This document shows, one piece after another, positions 7,245-18,700 of a DNA stretch of 34,227 nucleotides. The notes under the pieces are model-generated. The model saw only the letters and a list, made by a program, of their open reading frames with translations, searched no databases and was not told the DNA's origin. The translations under genes were made by a program, and so were the position numbers. Each line of letters opens with the position of its first letter. Positions within the stretch are counted from its first letter, which is position 1. Source of the stretch: an uncultured Clostridia bacterium (GTDB taxonomy: Bacteria; Bacillota; Clostridia; TANB77; CAG-508); assembly GCA_947628475.1 (NCBI GenBank), contig CANRAB010000004.1, positions 1-34,227 on the forward strand, written 5' to 3'.

Positions 7245-8079
7245 AGTGAATCCTGGAACTATTACAGAGGAAAAACTTCAAGAATATTTTAATGTTGGGA
7301 TAAACAGGTTAAGTATAGGTTTACAATCTACTTGTGATAGCTTATTGAATGAGATAGGTAGGATACATAATTTTAATCAATTTTTAGAAACATATAATTT
7401 AGCAAGAAAAATAGGATTTAAAAATATAAATGTAGATTTAATGATAGGCTTACCAAATCAAACAATTTCAAATGTTGAAGAAAGCATTAAACAGATTTTG
7501 AATTTGAAACCTGAGCATATTTCAGTATATTCGTTAATTTTAGAGGAAGGTACTAAAATGTACGAAATGGTTAATTCTGGAGAGATAACAGTACCACCAG
7601 AAGAGCTAGAAAGAAAAATGTATTGGAAAGTAAAAAATATATTGGAAATATGTGGCTATGAACATTATGAAATATCAAATTTTGCAAAAAAAGGTTATAA
7701 ATCAAAACATAATACAGCGTGTTGGGAGCAAAAAGAATATATAGGTTTAGGACTTGGTGCACATTCATACTTGAATGGAGTAAGATATTCAAATTCAGAA
7801 AATATGGAAGAATATATACAAGCGAATAAAAGAACAATACACGAAGAACAAGATGAAGAAGCAAAAATGAAAGAATATATGTTGTTAGGACTTAGAAAAT
7901 TAGAAGGAGTAAACATTCAAGAATTTAAGAACAAATTTATACAAAATCCCATATATTTATATATGGTGGAATTAAATAAACTATTTGAGGATAAACTAAT
8001 TGAAGTAGACACAGAATATATAAAATTAACTAAAAAGGGAATAGATTTAGCTAATTTAGTTTGGGAGGAATTTGTATGA
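7216..8079 (+). CDS. hemW: HemW, C-terminal frame (+1 relative to the start)
   Basis: This frame continues HemW: NTIEVNPGT, GINRLSIGLQS (the typical R-L-S-x-G-x-Q motif), IGRIHNFNQF, NVDLMIGLPNQT, the SVYSLILEEGT segment and HYEISNFAKKGYKSKHNTACWEQKEYIGLGLGAHSY. A complete C-terminal HemW domain follows. It has no plausible independent start: the in-frame ATG at 7207 lacks a ribosome binding site and would give a protein without the FeS cluster. The sequence is fully conserved with no further stop, arguing against an old pseudogene. It ends in an ATGA overlap with the cysteine desulfurase. Confidence 0.85.
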   Translation, partial: GNLGEENTIEVNPGTITEEKLQEYFNVGINRLSIGLQSTCDSLLNEIGRIHNFNQFLETYNLARKIGFKNINVDLMIGLPNQTISNVEESIKQILNLKPEHISVYSLILEEGTKMYEMVNSGEITVPPEELERKMYWKVKNILEICGYEHYEISNFAKKGYKSKHNTACWEQKEYIGLGLGAHSYLNGVRYSNSENMEEYIQANKRTIHEEQDEEAKMKEYMLLGLRKLEGVNIQEFKNKFIQNPIYLYMVELNKLFEDKLIEVDTEYIKLTKKGIDLANLVWEEFV

Positions 8080-9218
8080 ATGGCATAAGGTATTTTGACC
8101 ATGCAGCAACTACAAGCGTGAATGAAAATGTTTTAAAAGAAATGCTTCCATATTTTAGTATTGAATATGGTAACCCTTCTTCTATATATAGTATTGGAAG
8201 ACGAAATAGAAAAGTAATAGAGGAAGCAAGGCAAAAAGTTGCAAGAGTGATTAATGCAAAACCGCAAGAGATATATTTTACAGGATGTGGAAGTGAAAGC
8301 GATAATTTAGCAATTAAAGGTATGGCATATAGTTTAAAGGAAAGGGGAAATCATATAATCACAAGCAAGATAGAACATCATGCTATTCTTAATACTTGTA
8401 AAACCCTTGAGAAAGAGGGTTTTTATATTACTTATCTAAATGTAGATAAAGATGGTTTAATTGATTTAGAAGAGTTACGAGAAGCTATTAACAAAAAAAC
8501 AATTCTTATATCAATAATGACTGCTAACAATGAAGTTGGTACAATTGAACCCATTAAAGAGATAGGAAAAATAGCAAAAGATAATAATGTTTATTTTCAT
8601 ACTGATAGTGTTCAAGCAATTGGAAATATGAAAATAGATGTACAAGAGATGAATATTGATAGTTTATCTATGTCTGCACATAAATTTTATGGTCCAAAAG
8701 GTGTAGGTGCATTATATGTAAGAAAAAGTGTACCATTTTCTAAAATTCAAGATGGAGGTCATCAAGAAAAAGATAAAAGGGCAGGAACAGAGAATGTAGC
8801 AGGTATAGTAGGATTAGGAAAAGCAATAGAACTATCATATAAAAATATAGATGAGTATAATAAAAAATTAACAGAGCTTAGAGAATATTATATATCACAA
8901 ATAGAAAAAAGGATACCAAATATAAAACTAAATGGACATAGAATAAATAGATTACCGGGAAATGTAAATATTTCTTTTAAAGATGTTGATGGAGGAGAAC
9001 TTCTTTTAAAGTTAGACGAAAAAGGAATATGTGCTTCAACAGGTTCTGCTTGTAACTCAGGTTCTGCGGAACCATCACATGTATTAACTGCTATGGGAGT
9101 AAAGCCAGAATATTTAGATGGTTCGCTTAGAATAACTTTTGGTGAAGAAAATACAAAAGAAGATGTGGATTATTTAGTGGACAATTTAGAAAAAATTGTT
9201 AAGGAATGTAGAACTTAG
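8076..9218 (+). CDS. nifS: Cysteine desulfurase (NifS/IscS family)
   Basis: This 380-aa PLP enzyme removes sulfur from cysteine for Fe-S cluster and tRNA thiolation pathways. Seen: YFDHAATT at the N-terminus, GSESDNLAIKG, SKIEHHAIL, the HTDSVQAIG PLP-binding segment, the PLP lysine Lys203 in SAHKFYGPKG, and the catalytic Cys326 in CASTGSACNSG with the group I SAEPSHVL that follows. I chose the ATG at 8076, 7 nt after GGAGG and overlapping the hemW stop as ATGA, over the upstream GTG-like extension. Translational coupling to hemW makes sense because HemW needs a 4Fe-4S cluster. No iscU or thiI is visible next to it. Confidence 0.95.
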   Translation: MNGIRYFDHAATTSVNENVLKEMLPYFSIEYGNPSSIYSIGRRNRKVIEEARQKVARVINAKPQEIYFTGCGSESDNLAIKGMAYSLKERGNHIITSKIEHHAILNTCKTLEKEGFYITYLNVDKDGLIDLEELREAINKKTILISIMTANNEVGTIEPIKEIGKIAKDNNVYFHTDSVQAIGNMKIDVQEMNIDSLSMSAHKFYGPKGVGALYVRKSVPFSKIQDGGHQEKDKRAGTENVAGIVGLGKAIELSYKNIDEYNKKLTELREYYISQIEKRIPNIKLNGHRINRLPGNVNISFKDVDGGELLLKLDEKGICASTGSACNSGSAEPSHVLTAMGVKPEYLDGSLRITFGEENTKEDVDYLVDNLEKIVKECRT

Positions 9219-9242
9219 AAATATATTACTATAAATAAATTT

Positions 9243-9899
9243 CTATAAGTATAAGTTCTTTATATCGTTATTAGTACCTTTCTTATAATTACATTTATCA
9301 GTATTTAAAAAAGAAAAACATTTTTTTATATCTTCAATAGAGCTTTCAGTAGTAATTCCTTTTCTAACAATAAGATTAGAATTATTATTTAATTCAACAA
9401 CAAAACAATTAAAACAATTAGAGCTATTAAGTAAACTAGAATTGATGATAATTTGAGAAAGCTTTATTGAAGAATTTATATTAATCTCGCTATTTAAAAA
9501 GATATTTATTAATGGTTTAGAATAATCCATAAAACCTTCTAAATAACAATTAAATTTATTATTATATAATCTAACTTTGTATTTGTAATTGTCTACAAAA
9601 ATATAAATTTCAAAAGATGTAATTTTTTTTCCTTTGCAATAATACAAATATAATTTATTATTAAAAGGAAAGGTATCAAGATGTTCATTAATTGGGAACA
9701 AATTTGATAATCTAATATTTAAAATATTACATAATTTTAGTAAAGTAATAGAATCGGGGATAATTTCATTTCTTTCATATTTAGATATAGTTGCTTTAGT
9801 TTTGTGCAAATAGGCACCGACTTCAGCAAGAGATAGTCTATTAATTTTTCTATATCTTTTTAAACTTTCACCAATATTTATATTGTTAATATCGTACAT
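9243..9899 (-). CDS. XRE-family helix-turn-helix regulator with unknown C-terminal domain
   Basis: This 218-aa protein has an N-terminal HTH_3 (Cro/C1) domain at about residues 9-70: SLKRYRKINRLSLAEVGAYLHKTKATISKYERNEIIPDSITLLKLCNIL. The remaining 145 residues are Asn/Ile-rich, predicted mostly beta, and contain a Cys pair (NCFNCFVVELNNN); I do not recognise this domain. There is no membrane segment. The gene stands alone, convergent with the desulfurase, with GAGAGGA as RBS. Two 11-bp inverted repeats lie in the 370-bp gap upstream and could be autoregulatory operators, but chance palindromes are common in such AT-rich DNA. Confidence 0.85.
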   Translation of the reverse strand: MYDINNINIGESLKRYRKINRLSLAEVGAYLHKTKATISKYERNEIIPDSITLLKLCNILNIRLSNLFPINEHLDTFPFNNKLYLYYCKGKKITSFEIYIFVDNYKYKVRLYNNKFNCYLEGFMDYSKPLINIFLNSEININSSIKLSQIIINSSLLNSSNCFNCFVVELNNNSNLIVRKGITTESSIEDIKKCFSFLNTDKCNYKKGTNNDIKNLYL

Positions 9900-9936
9900 A
9901 TTTTAATCCTCTCTTAATTTTAATAGTCAAGAAACT

Positions 9937-9963
9937 ATATATTTATTCTAACAATAAATATAT
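9937..9963. repeat. 11-bp inverted repeat upstream of the XRE gene
   Basis: ATATATTTATT, spacer CTAAC, then AATAAATATAT. It starts 38 bp upstream of the regulator's start codon, a plausible operator position. It is purely AT outside the spacer, so significance is modest. Confidence 0.4.
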
Positions 9964-10043
9964 TAAAAATTAAAAAATAAAAATCTATATAATTATACAT
10001 CAAAAAAAGTAAAAAGTAAATTAATACGATACAAATAACAATA

Positions 10044-10071
10044 AATTATTAGTATAAATTTACTAATAATT
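10044..10071. repeat. 11-bp inverted repeat in the XRE-argS gap
   Basis: AATTATTAGTA (10044-10054), 6-bp spacer TAAATT, then TACTAATAATT (10061-10071), a perfect match. It could be an operator or only a chance AT palindrome. Confidence 0.4.
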
Positions 10072-10173
10072 ACGCAAAACAATTAATAATTATATATATT
10101 TAGAAGATATACATATAAATTTTTAATAAATATACATAAACGACAAATTTTGACAAAATCCTCAATTAAAAAA

Positions 10174-10182
10174 TGGTAAAAT
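10174..10182 (+). promoter_or_regulatory. Probable argS promoter (extended -10)
   Basis: TGG-TAAAAT is an extended -10 element. A perfect TTGACA at 10150-10155 lies upstream but the spacer would be 21 bp, longer than ideal, so the -35 may not be used. Confidence 0.4.
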
Positions 10183-10272
10183 AATATTGTCAAATTAGAG
10201 AAAAAAGGAAAATAGGTTTATAGGTAAATCCAAAATAAAAACCTAAATATTAATACAAGGAAGATAAATTTT

Positions 10273-11982
10273 ATGATAAATTTTAAAAGTGAAATAGCAA
10301 AAGCAATTTCTAAAATTACAAATATAAATGAAGAAGAACTTGAAACATATATAGAAATACCTCCAAATAGTGATTTAGGAGATTATGCGTTTCCATGTTT
10401 TAAACTTGCAAAAGCACTAAGAAAAGCTCCACCTATTATAGCTCAAGAAATAAAAGATCAAATAAGCTTAGGTGAAGATATACTAGAAAAAATAGAAATA
10501 GTTGGTGGATACTTAAACATATATATAAATAAAGAGGAACTAACTAAGAATGTATTTTGTGAGATAGCAAAAAAGAAAGAGTTATATGGTTCAAGTAATA
10601 TTGGAAATGGGAAAAATGTTGTAATAGATTATTCTGCCCCTAACATAGCGAAGCCATTTCACATAGGACATTTACGTTCAACTGTAATAGGTGGAGCGCT
10701 ATACAAAATATATAATTTTTTAGGATATAATAGTGTAGGAATAAATTATTTAGGAGACTGGGGACTTCAATTTGGTAAAGTAATGGCAGGATACGATATG
10801 TGGAAAGATGAATATGATTTTTCTGAAAATGAAATTCAAGCCATTTTAAAAATATATATTAGATTTAACCAAGAAGAAAAAGAAAAACCAGAGTTAACAG
10901 AGAAAGCAAGAGAATATTTTAAAAGATTAGAAGATGGAAATGAAAAAGAAGTTGAAACTTGGAAATGGATTAGAAACTTAAGTTTAGCTAATTATCAAAA
11001 AACTTATGATTTATTAAACTCAAAATTTGATTCATATAATGGAGAATCATATTATAACGATAAAATGGATGCAGTTGTAGAAGAGCTAAAAGAAAAAAAA
11101 TTGTTAAAGCAATCAGAAGGTGCAGAGGTAGTAGATTTAAGTGAATATGATATGCCACCATGTATTATAATAACATCTGCAGGAACAACGATATATGCAA
11201 CAAGAGATTTAGCTTCCCTAAAAGATAGAATAAATAAATATAACTTTGAAAAAGCTATATATGTAGTAGGAAATGAACAAAGATTGCATTTTAAACAAGT
11301 TTTTAAAGTCCTAGAATTAATGGGATATCCAGAATATGCTGCAAAATGTGAACATGTACCATTTGGGTTAGTAGTAGATAAAGATGGTGAAAAAATAGGT
11401 TCAAGAAAAGGAAATTCAGTTTTCTTAGAAGACATATTAAAAGAAGCAATGCAAAAAGTTGAAAAAATAATAGAAGAAAAAAATCCAAATCTTGAAGATA
11501 AAAAAGAAGTAGCAAGAAAAGTAGGAGTAGGTGCAATAATATTTAATGACTTATCAAATAGCAGAATAAAAGATGAAATATTTGATTGGGATATGCTATT
11601 AAATTTCCAAGGAGAAACTGGACCATACATTCAATATATATATGTAAGAACCAAAAGTTTATTAGAAAAAGCGGGGTATACACCTGAAATAGACCATGTA
11701 GATTTTAGTAAACTAAAAGAAGCAGAGGCAATTCAAACAATAAAATTATTATATAGATTTAATGAAATAATAGAAAATGCTGCTTTAAAAAATGAACCTT
11801 CAATAGTTGCAAGATACTTAATTGACCTAGCACAAAGTTTTAGTAGTTTTTATAACGAACATAAAATAATAACAGAAGATAAAGCAGTTCAAGATGTAAG
11901 ACTAGCGTTAACATATTGTGTAGGAACAGTTTTAAAAACTGGTGTAACATTACTTGGCATGGAAATGCCTAACAAAATGTAA
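10273..11982 (+). CDS. argS: Arginyl-tRNA synthetase
   Basis: This 569-aa class Ia synthetase charges tRNA-Arg. It has the ArgS-specific N-terminal additional domain (INFKSEIAKAI, PPNSDLGDYAFPCFKLAK), the signature APNIAKPFHIGHLRSTVIG with HIGH at residues 130-133, the YATRDLAS and YVVGNEQRLHF segments, a KMSKS counterpart degenerated to KIGSRKG (about residues 373-380), and a C-terminal DALR anticodon-binding domain (LLYRFNEIIENAALKNEP, RLALTYCVGTVLKTGVTLLGMEMPNKM). RBS AAGGAAG. Its tRNA repertoire is relevant here: CGT, CGC and CGA codons are used in the window, CGG almost never. Confidence 0.97.
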   Translation: MINFKSEIAKAISKITNINEEELETYIEIPPNSDLGDYAFPCFKLAKALRKAPPIIAQEIKDQISLGEDILEKIEIVGGYLNIYINKEELTKNVFCEIAKKKELYGSSNIGNGKNVVIDYSAPNIAKPFHIGHLRSTVIGGALYKIYNFLGYNSVGINYLGDWGLQFGKVMAGYDMWKDEYDFSENEIQAILKIYIRFNQEEKEKPELTEKAREYFKRLEDGNEKEVETWKWIRNLSLANYQKTYDLLNSKFDSYNGESYYNDKMDAVVEELKEKKLLKQSEGAEVVDLSEYDMPPCIIITSAGTTIYATRDLASLKDRINKYNFEKAIYVVGNEQRLHFKQVFKVLELMGYPEYAAKCEHVPFGLVVDKDGEKIGSRKGNSVFLEDILKEAMQKVEKIIEEKNPNLEDKKEVARKVGVGAIIFNDLSNSRIKDEIFDWDMLLNFQGETGPYIQYIYVRTKSLLEKAGYTPEIDHVDFSKLKEAEAIQTIKLLYRFNEIIENAALKNEPSIVARYLIDLAQSFSSFYNEHKIITEDKAVQDVRLALTYCVGTVLKTGVTLLGMEMPNKM

Positions 11983-12087
11983 TTCTTAGTTTACTTATAA
12001 AAAAATATTATCAGGCTTACTTAAGAATATATTATAGTTCACCAATTTACAATAAATTATTTATAAATAAAATAGGAGGAATGTAAA

Positions 12088-12714
12088 ATGAAAGCAATCG
12101 AACTAAAACATCCATTAATTGAACACAAACTAGCGATATTAAGGGACAAAAAAACTGGAACAAAGGAATTTAGAGAAATAATCTCGGAATTAGGAGAAAT
12201 GCTTTGTTATGAAGCGATGAAAGATGCAAAGACTTATGAAACAGAAATACAAACTCCTATGGAAAAAATGAAAGTTAGAAAAATAGATGAAGATAATTAC
12301 GCATTTGTGCCAATTTTAAGAGCAGGAACAGGAATGTTAGATGGAATAATAAATGTAGTTCCAAATGCAAAAATAGGACATATAGGAATGTATAGAGATG
12401 AAGAAACTTTTAAACCAAATGTATATTTCTTTAAAGTTCCAAAAGATATTGAAAAAAGAGAAGTTTTAATATTAGATCCAATGCTTGCAACAGGTGGTTC
12501 TGCTTTAGATGCAATCGGACTTTTAAAAGAAAAAGGTGTAAAGAAAATAAAATTTTTATGTATAATAGCTGCACCAGAAGGAATAAAAGCAGTAGAAGAA
12601 AAATACCCAGATGTGCAAATTTTTTGCACAGCAATAGATAGACAATTAAACGAAAAAGCTTACATACTTCCTGGATTGGGAGATGCAGGAGACAGAATCT
12701 TTGGAACAAAATAA
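12088..12714 (+). CDS. upp: Uracil phosphoribosyltransferase
   Basis: This 208-aa pyrimidine salvage enzyme converts uracil and PRPP to UMP. Characteristic parts: IELKHPLIEHKLAILRDKKTGTKEFR at the N-terminus, FVPILRAGTGMLDG, the PRPP-binding loop VLILDPMLATGGSA, and the uracil-binding C-terminus YILPGLGDAGDRIFGTK. Length is exactly that of the family. RBS AGGAGGA lies 9 nt upstream. No attenuator or PyrR site is recognisable in the 105-bp leader. Confidence 0.97.
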   Translation: MKAIELKHPLIEHKLAILRDKKTGTKEFREIISELGEMLCYEAMKDAKTYETEIQTPMEKMKVRKIDEDNYAFVPILRAGTGMLDGIINVVPNAKIGHIGMYRDEETFKPNVYFFKVPKDIEKREVLILDPMLATGGSALDAIGLLKEKGVKKIKFLCIIAAPEGIKAVEEKYPDVQIFCTAIDRQLNEKAYILPGLGDAGDRIFGTK

Positions 12715-12733
12715 ATTAATCCTATAAGTATAA

Positions 12734-12792
12734 AAACCTCTTACTTGGTAAAAATATGTATAAATTACATAAATTTTAGGAGTGAGAGGTTT
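12734..12792 (+). promoter_or_regulatory. Long-range helix that would hide the RBS and TTG start of the glucan synthase gene
   Basis: AAACCTCTTACTT (12734-12746) is complementary to GAGTGAGAGGTTT (12780-12792), 13 pairs with two G-U. The right arm includes the last three bases of the AGGAG Shine-Dalgarno (12778-12782) and runs into the TTG start at 12791, so the folded leader should block initiation. Confidence 0.5.
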
Positions 12793-15700
12793 GAATTTTA
12801 AAGAAAAAAATAGATATTTGAATATAAAAGGAGTTACCTTAGATAAAGAACAATTACAGGCTTACATGGAAAAAATGGCAGCAAATTATGAAGTAGCAAG
12901 AGGAAGTAATAAAGGAACATATCCAATATATAGATTAAATGAAAATTTCAAATTCATACAAAAAACTTATAATATACTAAATGAACATATAAAGAAAAAC
13001 ATTAGTATATATCCAGCGGGAGAATGGTTATTAGATAACTTTTATATTATAGAAGAAACAGTAAAAAATATAAATAATGAGATAACAGAAAAGAAATATA
13101 GAAACTTCCCAAGCATAACAAATGGTATGTATAAAGGATTTGCAAGAATATACGTATTAGCAACAGAAATGGTTGCATATACAGACAATACCATAGATGA
13201 AGAAACTTTAAATTTATGCTTATCAGCGTATGAAAGAAAGAAAACTCTAAGCATGGAGGAAATTTGGAATTTACCAGTATTTTTAAACATAGCAATAATA
13301 GAAAATATAAGAACAATTTGTGAAAAAATATATTTAAGTCAAATTCAAAAATATAAAGTAGAAGAATTAGTAGAAAGATTAATAGAGAAAAAAGAAGCTA
13401 GTAAGCAAGAATTTAAGAAGGTAAGAGAAACTACAAAAATATATAAAAATGCAAGTTATCCATTTATAGAGTATTTATCATATAAACTAAAAAGATATGG
13501 AAAAAACGCTATACCATATTTAAACATACTAGAAGAACAAGTAGATAAAATGGGAATGACAGTATCAGAAGTTATAAGAAAAGAACATTTTGATATAGCA
13601 ATCCAAAAAGTTTCAATAGGAAATAGTATAACAAGTATAAGAGAAATTTCAAGAATAAACTTTTTAAGTTTATTTGAAGAAATAAATGGTGTAGAAGAAT
13701 TATTAAGGCAAGACCCAGCAAATATTTACGAAAAAATGGATTATAAAACTAAAGAATATTATAGAAATGCTATAAAAAAACTATCAGAAAAAACAAAAAT
13801 GTCCGAGATATATATAACTAAAAAAACAATAGAACTTGCAAGTAATGCAGAGGGTGAAAAACAAAAACATATAGGCTATTACTTAATAGGAAAAGGAACA
13901 GCAAAGTTAAAAAATGCACTAGGAATAAAAACTAATAAGAAGATTAAAAAAGAAAAACTATATATTTGTTCAATATATATAGTAACAACAATACTAACTA
14001 TCCTTTTTGGAGTGTATTTAAGTAAAAGAACAAATCTAATTTTAGCAATTGTAACTTCTATATTTGCAATAATTCCAATTTCTGAAATATATATTCAAAT
14101 ATTAAACTATTTTTTAGGTAAAGTAGTAAAACCAAAGCTATTACCAAAACTTGCACTTGCAGAAGGAATTCCAAAGGAACTTTCAACTATGGTAGTAATA
14201 CCAACTATTATAAATAGCAAAGAAAAAGTAATAGAATTATTTAAAAAGTTAGAAGTATATTATTTAGCAAATAAAGAAGAAAATATATACTTTTCTGTAC
14301 TGGGTGATTGTACTTCTTCAAATAATGAAAAAGAAGATTTTGATGAAGAAATTATTAAGCAAGGTAAAGAAGAAGCAAAAAAACTAAATGAAAAGTATGC
14401 AAGGCAGGGTAAAGAAAAATTTTATTTTTTATATAGACATAGAGTATGGAATCCTAGTGAGAAATGTTACTTGGGCTGGGAGAGAAAGAGAGGAATGATT
14501 TGTAAGTTTAATCAATATTTATTAACAGGAGAGAATGAGTTTAGAGTAAATACAATAAAACAAAATTTAAAGATTAAGTATGTAATAACATTAGACTCGG
14601 ATACAAATCTTGTACTAGGCACAGCAAAAGAATTAATAGGTGCAATGGCACATATTTTAAATAAACCTGTTTTAGATAAAGATAGGAACATAGTAATAGA
14701 TGGTCATGCACTTATACAACCACGAGTTGGAGTAGATTTACCTTCAAGCAGAAGAAGTTTATTAACAAGGTTATATTCTGGTATGGGAGGAACAGACTCA
14801 TATACAAATGCTGTTTCAGACATATACCAAGATAATTTTGATGAAGGTATTTTTACAGGTAAAGGAATATATGATTTAGAATTATTCCATAAAATACTAT
14901 GTGATGAAATACCAGAGAATAAAGTATTAAGCCATGACTTGTTAGAGGGAAGTTATTTAAGATGTGGCCTTGCAACAGATATATTAGTATTAGATGGTTT
15001 CCCATTTAAGTATAGTAGTTATGTTGCAAGACAGCATAGATGGGTTAGAGGAGATTGGCAGATATCAGGTTGGCTAAAAAATATAATTACAATAAAAGAT
15101 AATAAAAAAAGAGTAAATCCATTAAATGCAATATCAAAATTTAAAATATTAGATAATTTAAGAAGAAGCTTAATTCCAGTAACTGCATCTATTCTTCTAA
15201 TAATTTCAGCAATATTAGAATTACTAAATATAGAAAACAGTCTAATTACGGTAATTGCAATAATTACACTAGCAATGCCAACATTACTAGATATATTAAA
15301 CTACATTGTATTTAAGAAAAATGTAAATACAGAATCTGTATCTGCCCATAGAAATATTGTAAAATCAATAAGTGGAATAAAAGCAAGTATTATGAGAGGA
15401 TTTTTAGACATAATTTTCTTACCAAACAAAGCTTATTCTATGATAAATGCAATAACAAAAACTATATATAGATTAAATATATCAAAACAAAACTTACTAG
15501 AATGGATGACATCAGAAGAAGCGGAAAAACAGAGCAAAAACACTCTAGCTTCATATTACAAAAATATGCTACCAAATTCAATATCTGGAGCAATAGCAAT
15601 TGTTCTAGGATTAATTTATACAAAAGTTTCATTCCTAGTTTTAGGTGTACTATTCTTAATAGCTCCACTAATGGCATGGTATATAAGTCAAGAAGAAGTA

Positions 15701-18700
15701 GAAAAAAAACAAGTAGAAACAATAACAAAAAATGATATAGAATATTGTGTAGAAATAGGAAGAAAAACTTGGAAATTTTTTGAAGATAATATAAATGAAA
15801 CGAATAATTTTCTGCCACCAGATAATTACCAAGAAGATAGAAAAGAAAAAGTAGCATATAGAACATCACCAACAAACATTGGACTAGGATTACTTGCAGT
15901 AACTTCAAGTTATGACTTAGGATTTATAAATTTAGAAGCATGTATAAGTTTAATAGAAAAAATGTTACAAACAATAGAAAAGTTACAAAAATGGAATGGT
16001 CATTTATATAATTGGTATAACACAAGAACTTTAGAGCCATTATTCCCAAGATATATTTCAACAGTTGATAGTGGAAACTTTATAGGATATTTATACACAT
16101 TAAAACAATTCATACTTCAAGAAGTAAATAATCAAGATAAAAAAACAAGAATGGTAAATATAATAGATACAATTATAGATAACACAGATTTTTCTATATT
16201 ATATGATTACAAAAAAAGACTATTTTCCATAGGCTTTAACGTAGAAGAAAATAAATTAACAGACTCATATTATGATTTATTAGCATCTGAAGCAAGACAA
16301 GCTAGTTTAGTATCAATAGCAAAAAGAGATGTACCTGCAAAACATTGGAGCAGTTTAAGTAGAACGCTTACAAACTTGAAAAAATATAAAGGTTTAATAT
16401 CATGGTCTGGTACAGCATTTGAATATTTAATGCCAAATGTTAATATAAGAAGATATAAAGGAAGTCTTCTTGATGAATCCTGTAGATTTATGCTTATGAG
16501 CCAAAAAGAATATACTAAGCAACTAGGTATACCTTGGGGAATTTCAGAGGCTGCTTTTAGTTTACGAGATTTGAACAACAACTATCAATATAAAGCTTTT
16601 GGTATACCATGGCTTGGATTAAAGCGTGGACTAGAAGAAGATATGGTAGTATCTTCTTATGCAATATTTTTAAGTTTAATATATGATGCAAAAGGTGCCA
16701 TAAAGAATTTAAGAACATTAGAGAACCAAGAAATGTATGGAGATTATGGATTCTACGAATCTATTGATTATACAATATCAAGGCTAAAATATGGTGAAAG
16801 TTACGAAGTTGTAAAAACATATATGGCACATCACCAAGGTTTAATATTGCTATCAATAAACAATTTAGTAAATAAAGATATATTAGTAGAAAGATTTAGT
16901 AGTAACCCAGAAATAGAGGCAGTTGATATCTTATTGCAAGAACGTATGCCAGAAAAAGCAATTATTACAAAAGAAAAGAAAGAAAAAGTACAGAAACTAA
17001 AAATTCAAGATTATGAAAATTACACGGAAAGGGTTTATACAAAATTTAATCAAAGCTTAAATGCTTCAAATGTAATTTCAAATGGAACATATACAATAGT
17101 TTCAAACTTGAAAGGTATTGGTTACAGCAAATTTGAAAATTTATTAATTAACAGATATAAAGAAACAGCAGATTATAATCAAGGTATATTCTTCTATATA
17201 AAAAATTTAGGAACGAAGCAAATATGGGCAAACACGCCAGAGAAAAAATCGAAAGTTGTTTTCGCACCAGATGTTATAAAATATGTTAAAACAGAAGGAA
17301 GCATAGAAACAAAAACAAAAATAACTGTTGCTCCAGAAGATAATTTAGAAATAAGAAGATTAGAACTTAAAAATAATGGAAATAATATAGAAACTTTAGA
17401 GGTAACAAGTTATTTTGAACCAGTACTTTCAACTGATAAACAAGACTACGCACACACTGCTTTTAATAATTTATTTTTAATATTTAAAGAAATAGAAAAT
17501 GGTGGAATATTAATAAAAAGAAAGAAAAGAGAAGCAAAACAAAAAGAAGTATATGTGGGAGTAAACTTATATACTGAAAGTGAAACTATAGGTGATGGAG
17601 AATATGAAATAGATAAAGAAAAATTTATGGGCAAAGGAAATTTCAAAGTACCAGAAGCCATAAAAGATTCTAAACCTTTTTCTAAAAATTTAGGTTTATC
17701 TACTGACCCAGTTCTTGCCATGAAAAAAACAGTAAAAATAATGCCAGGAGAAAGTGTAATATTAGATTTAGTTATATCTGTATCTTATGATGAAGAAGAA
17801 ACAAAGCAAGTGTTACAAAATTATTTAGCAACAAATACGGTATCAAAGACATTTGAATTATCAAGAGCAAAAACAGAAGCGGAAACAATTTATTTAGGAC
17901 TAAAAGGAAAAGATATAGAAAAGTACCAAAAAATATTATCATATTTAATATTCCAAAATCCAATGAAAAAGCATATTTTAGAGCAATTACCTAACAGAGT
18001 ATATGCACAAAGTGAATTATGGAAATTTGGAATATCAGGTGATTTACCAATACTTTTAGTAAAAATAAAAGATGTAAATGACATGTATGTAATAAGAGAC
18101 CTTTTAAAAGCTTTTGAATTTTTCAGAAGTAAAAATATAAAAATTGATTTGGTAATATTAAATGAAGAAAAAAATAGTTATGACCATTTTATTAAATTTG
18201 AGATAGAAACAGAAATACAAAATAAGCAATTAGCTTTTTTGAAAAACGCATTTGGTGGAATATTTATAATTAATGAAAAAGAAATTTCAAAAGAAGATGT
18301 AGATTTACTAGAATTTAGATGTAATTTAGAGTTTAATAGTTCACTTGGAAACATAGAAGGACAATTAAGAGATTTAGAAGAAGAACATGAAGATAAGATA
18401 GAAAACATTGGTGAGGAGAATAGACCAATATCAATTTTTAGTACAGAAATGGAAAGTCTTCCAGAGGATTATAGTAACTTAAAATACTATAACGATTATG
18501 GTGGTTTTACAGAAGATGGTTTAGAATATAAAATTAAGATAAATAAAAATAATAAATTACCCACCTCGTGGAGTAATATACTTGCAAATCCAAGTTTTGG
18601 AACTGTAATTACACAAAATATGGGAGGCTTTACTTGGAGTAAAAACAGCAGGCTTAATAGGATATCTGCGTGGAATAATAGTAGTAATATAGATATACCT

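Larger units (their letters stand above)
9900..10272. other. 373-bp AT-rich intergenic region between XRE gene and argS
   Basis: I see no gene here. It holds the XRE leader, two inverted repeats (listed separately) and the argS promoter region. No T-box elements, such as a GGTGG-type box, are visible before argS. Confidence 0.7.

Noticed and set aside
9900-10140. CRISPR-like or phage attachment repeats in the AT-rich gap
   Set aside because: I saw only two unrelated inverted repeats and general AT richness; there are no regularly spaced direct repeats.
10190-10272. T-box riboswitch before argS
   Set aside because: There is no conserved T-box sequence, no antiterminator and no terminator hairpin; only a weak TAGGTTT/AAACCTA pairing.
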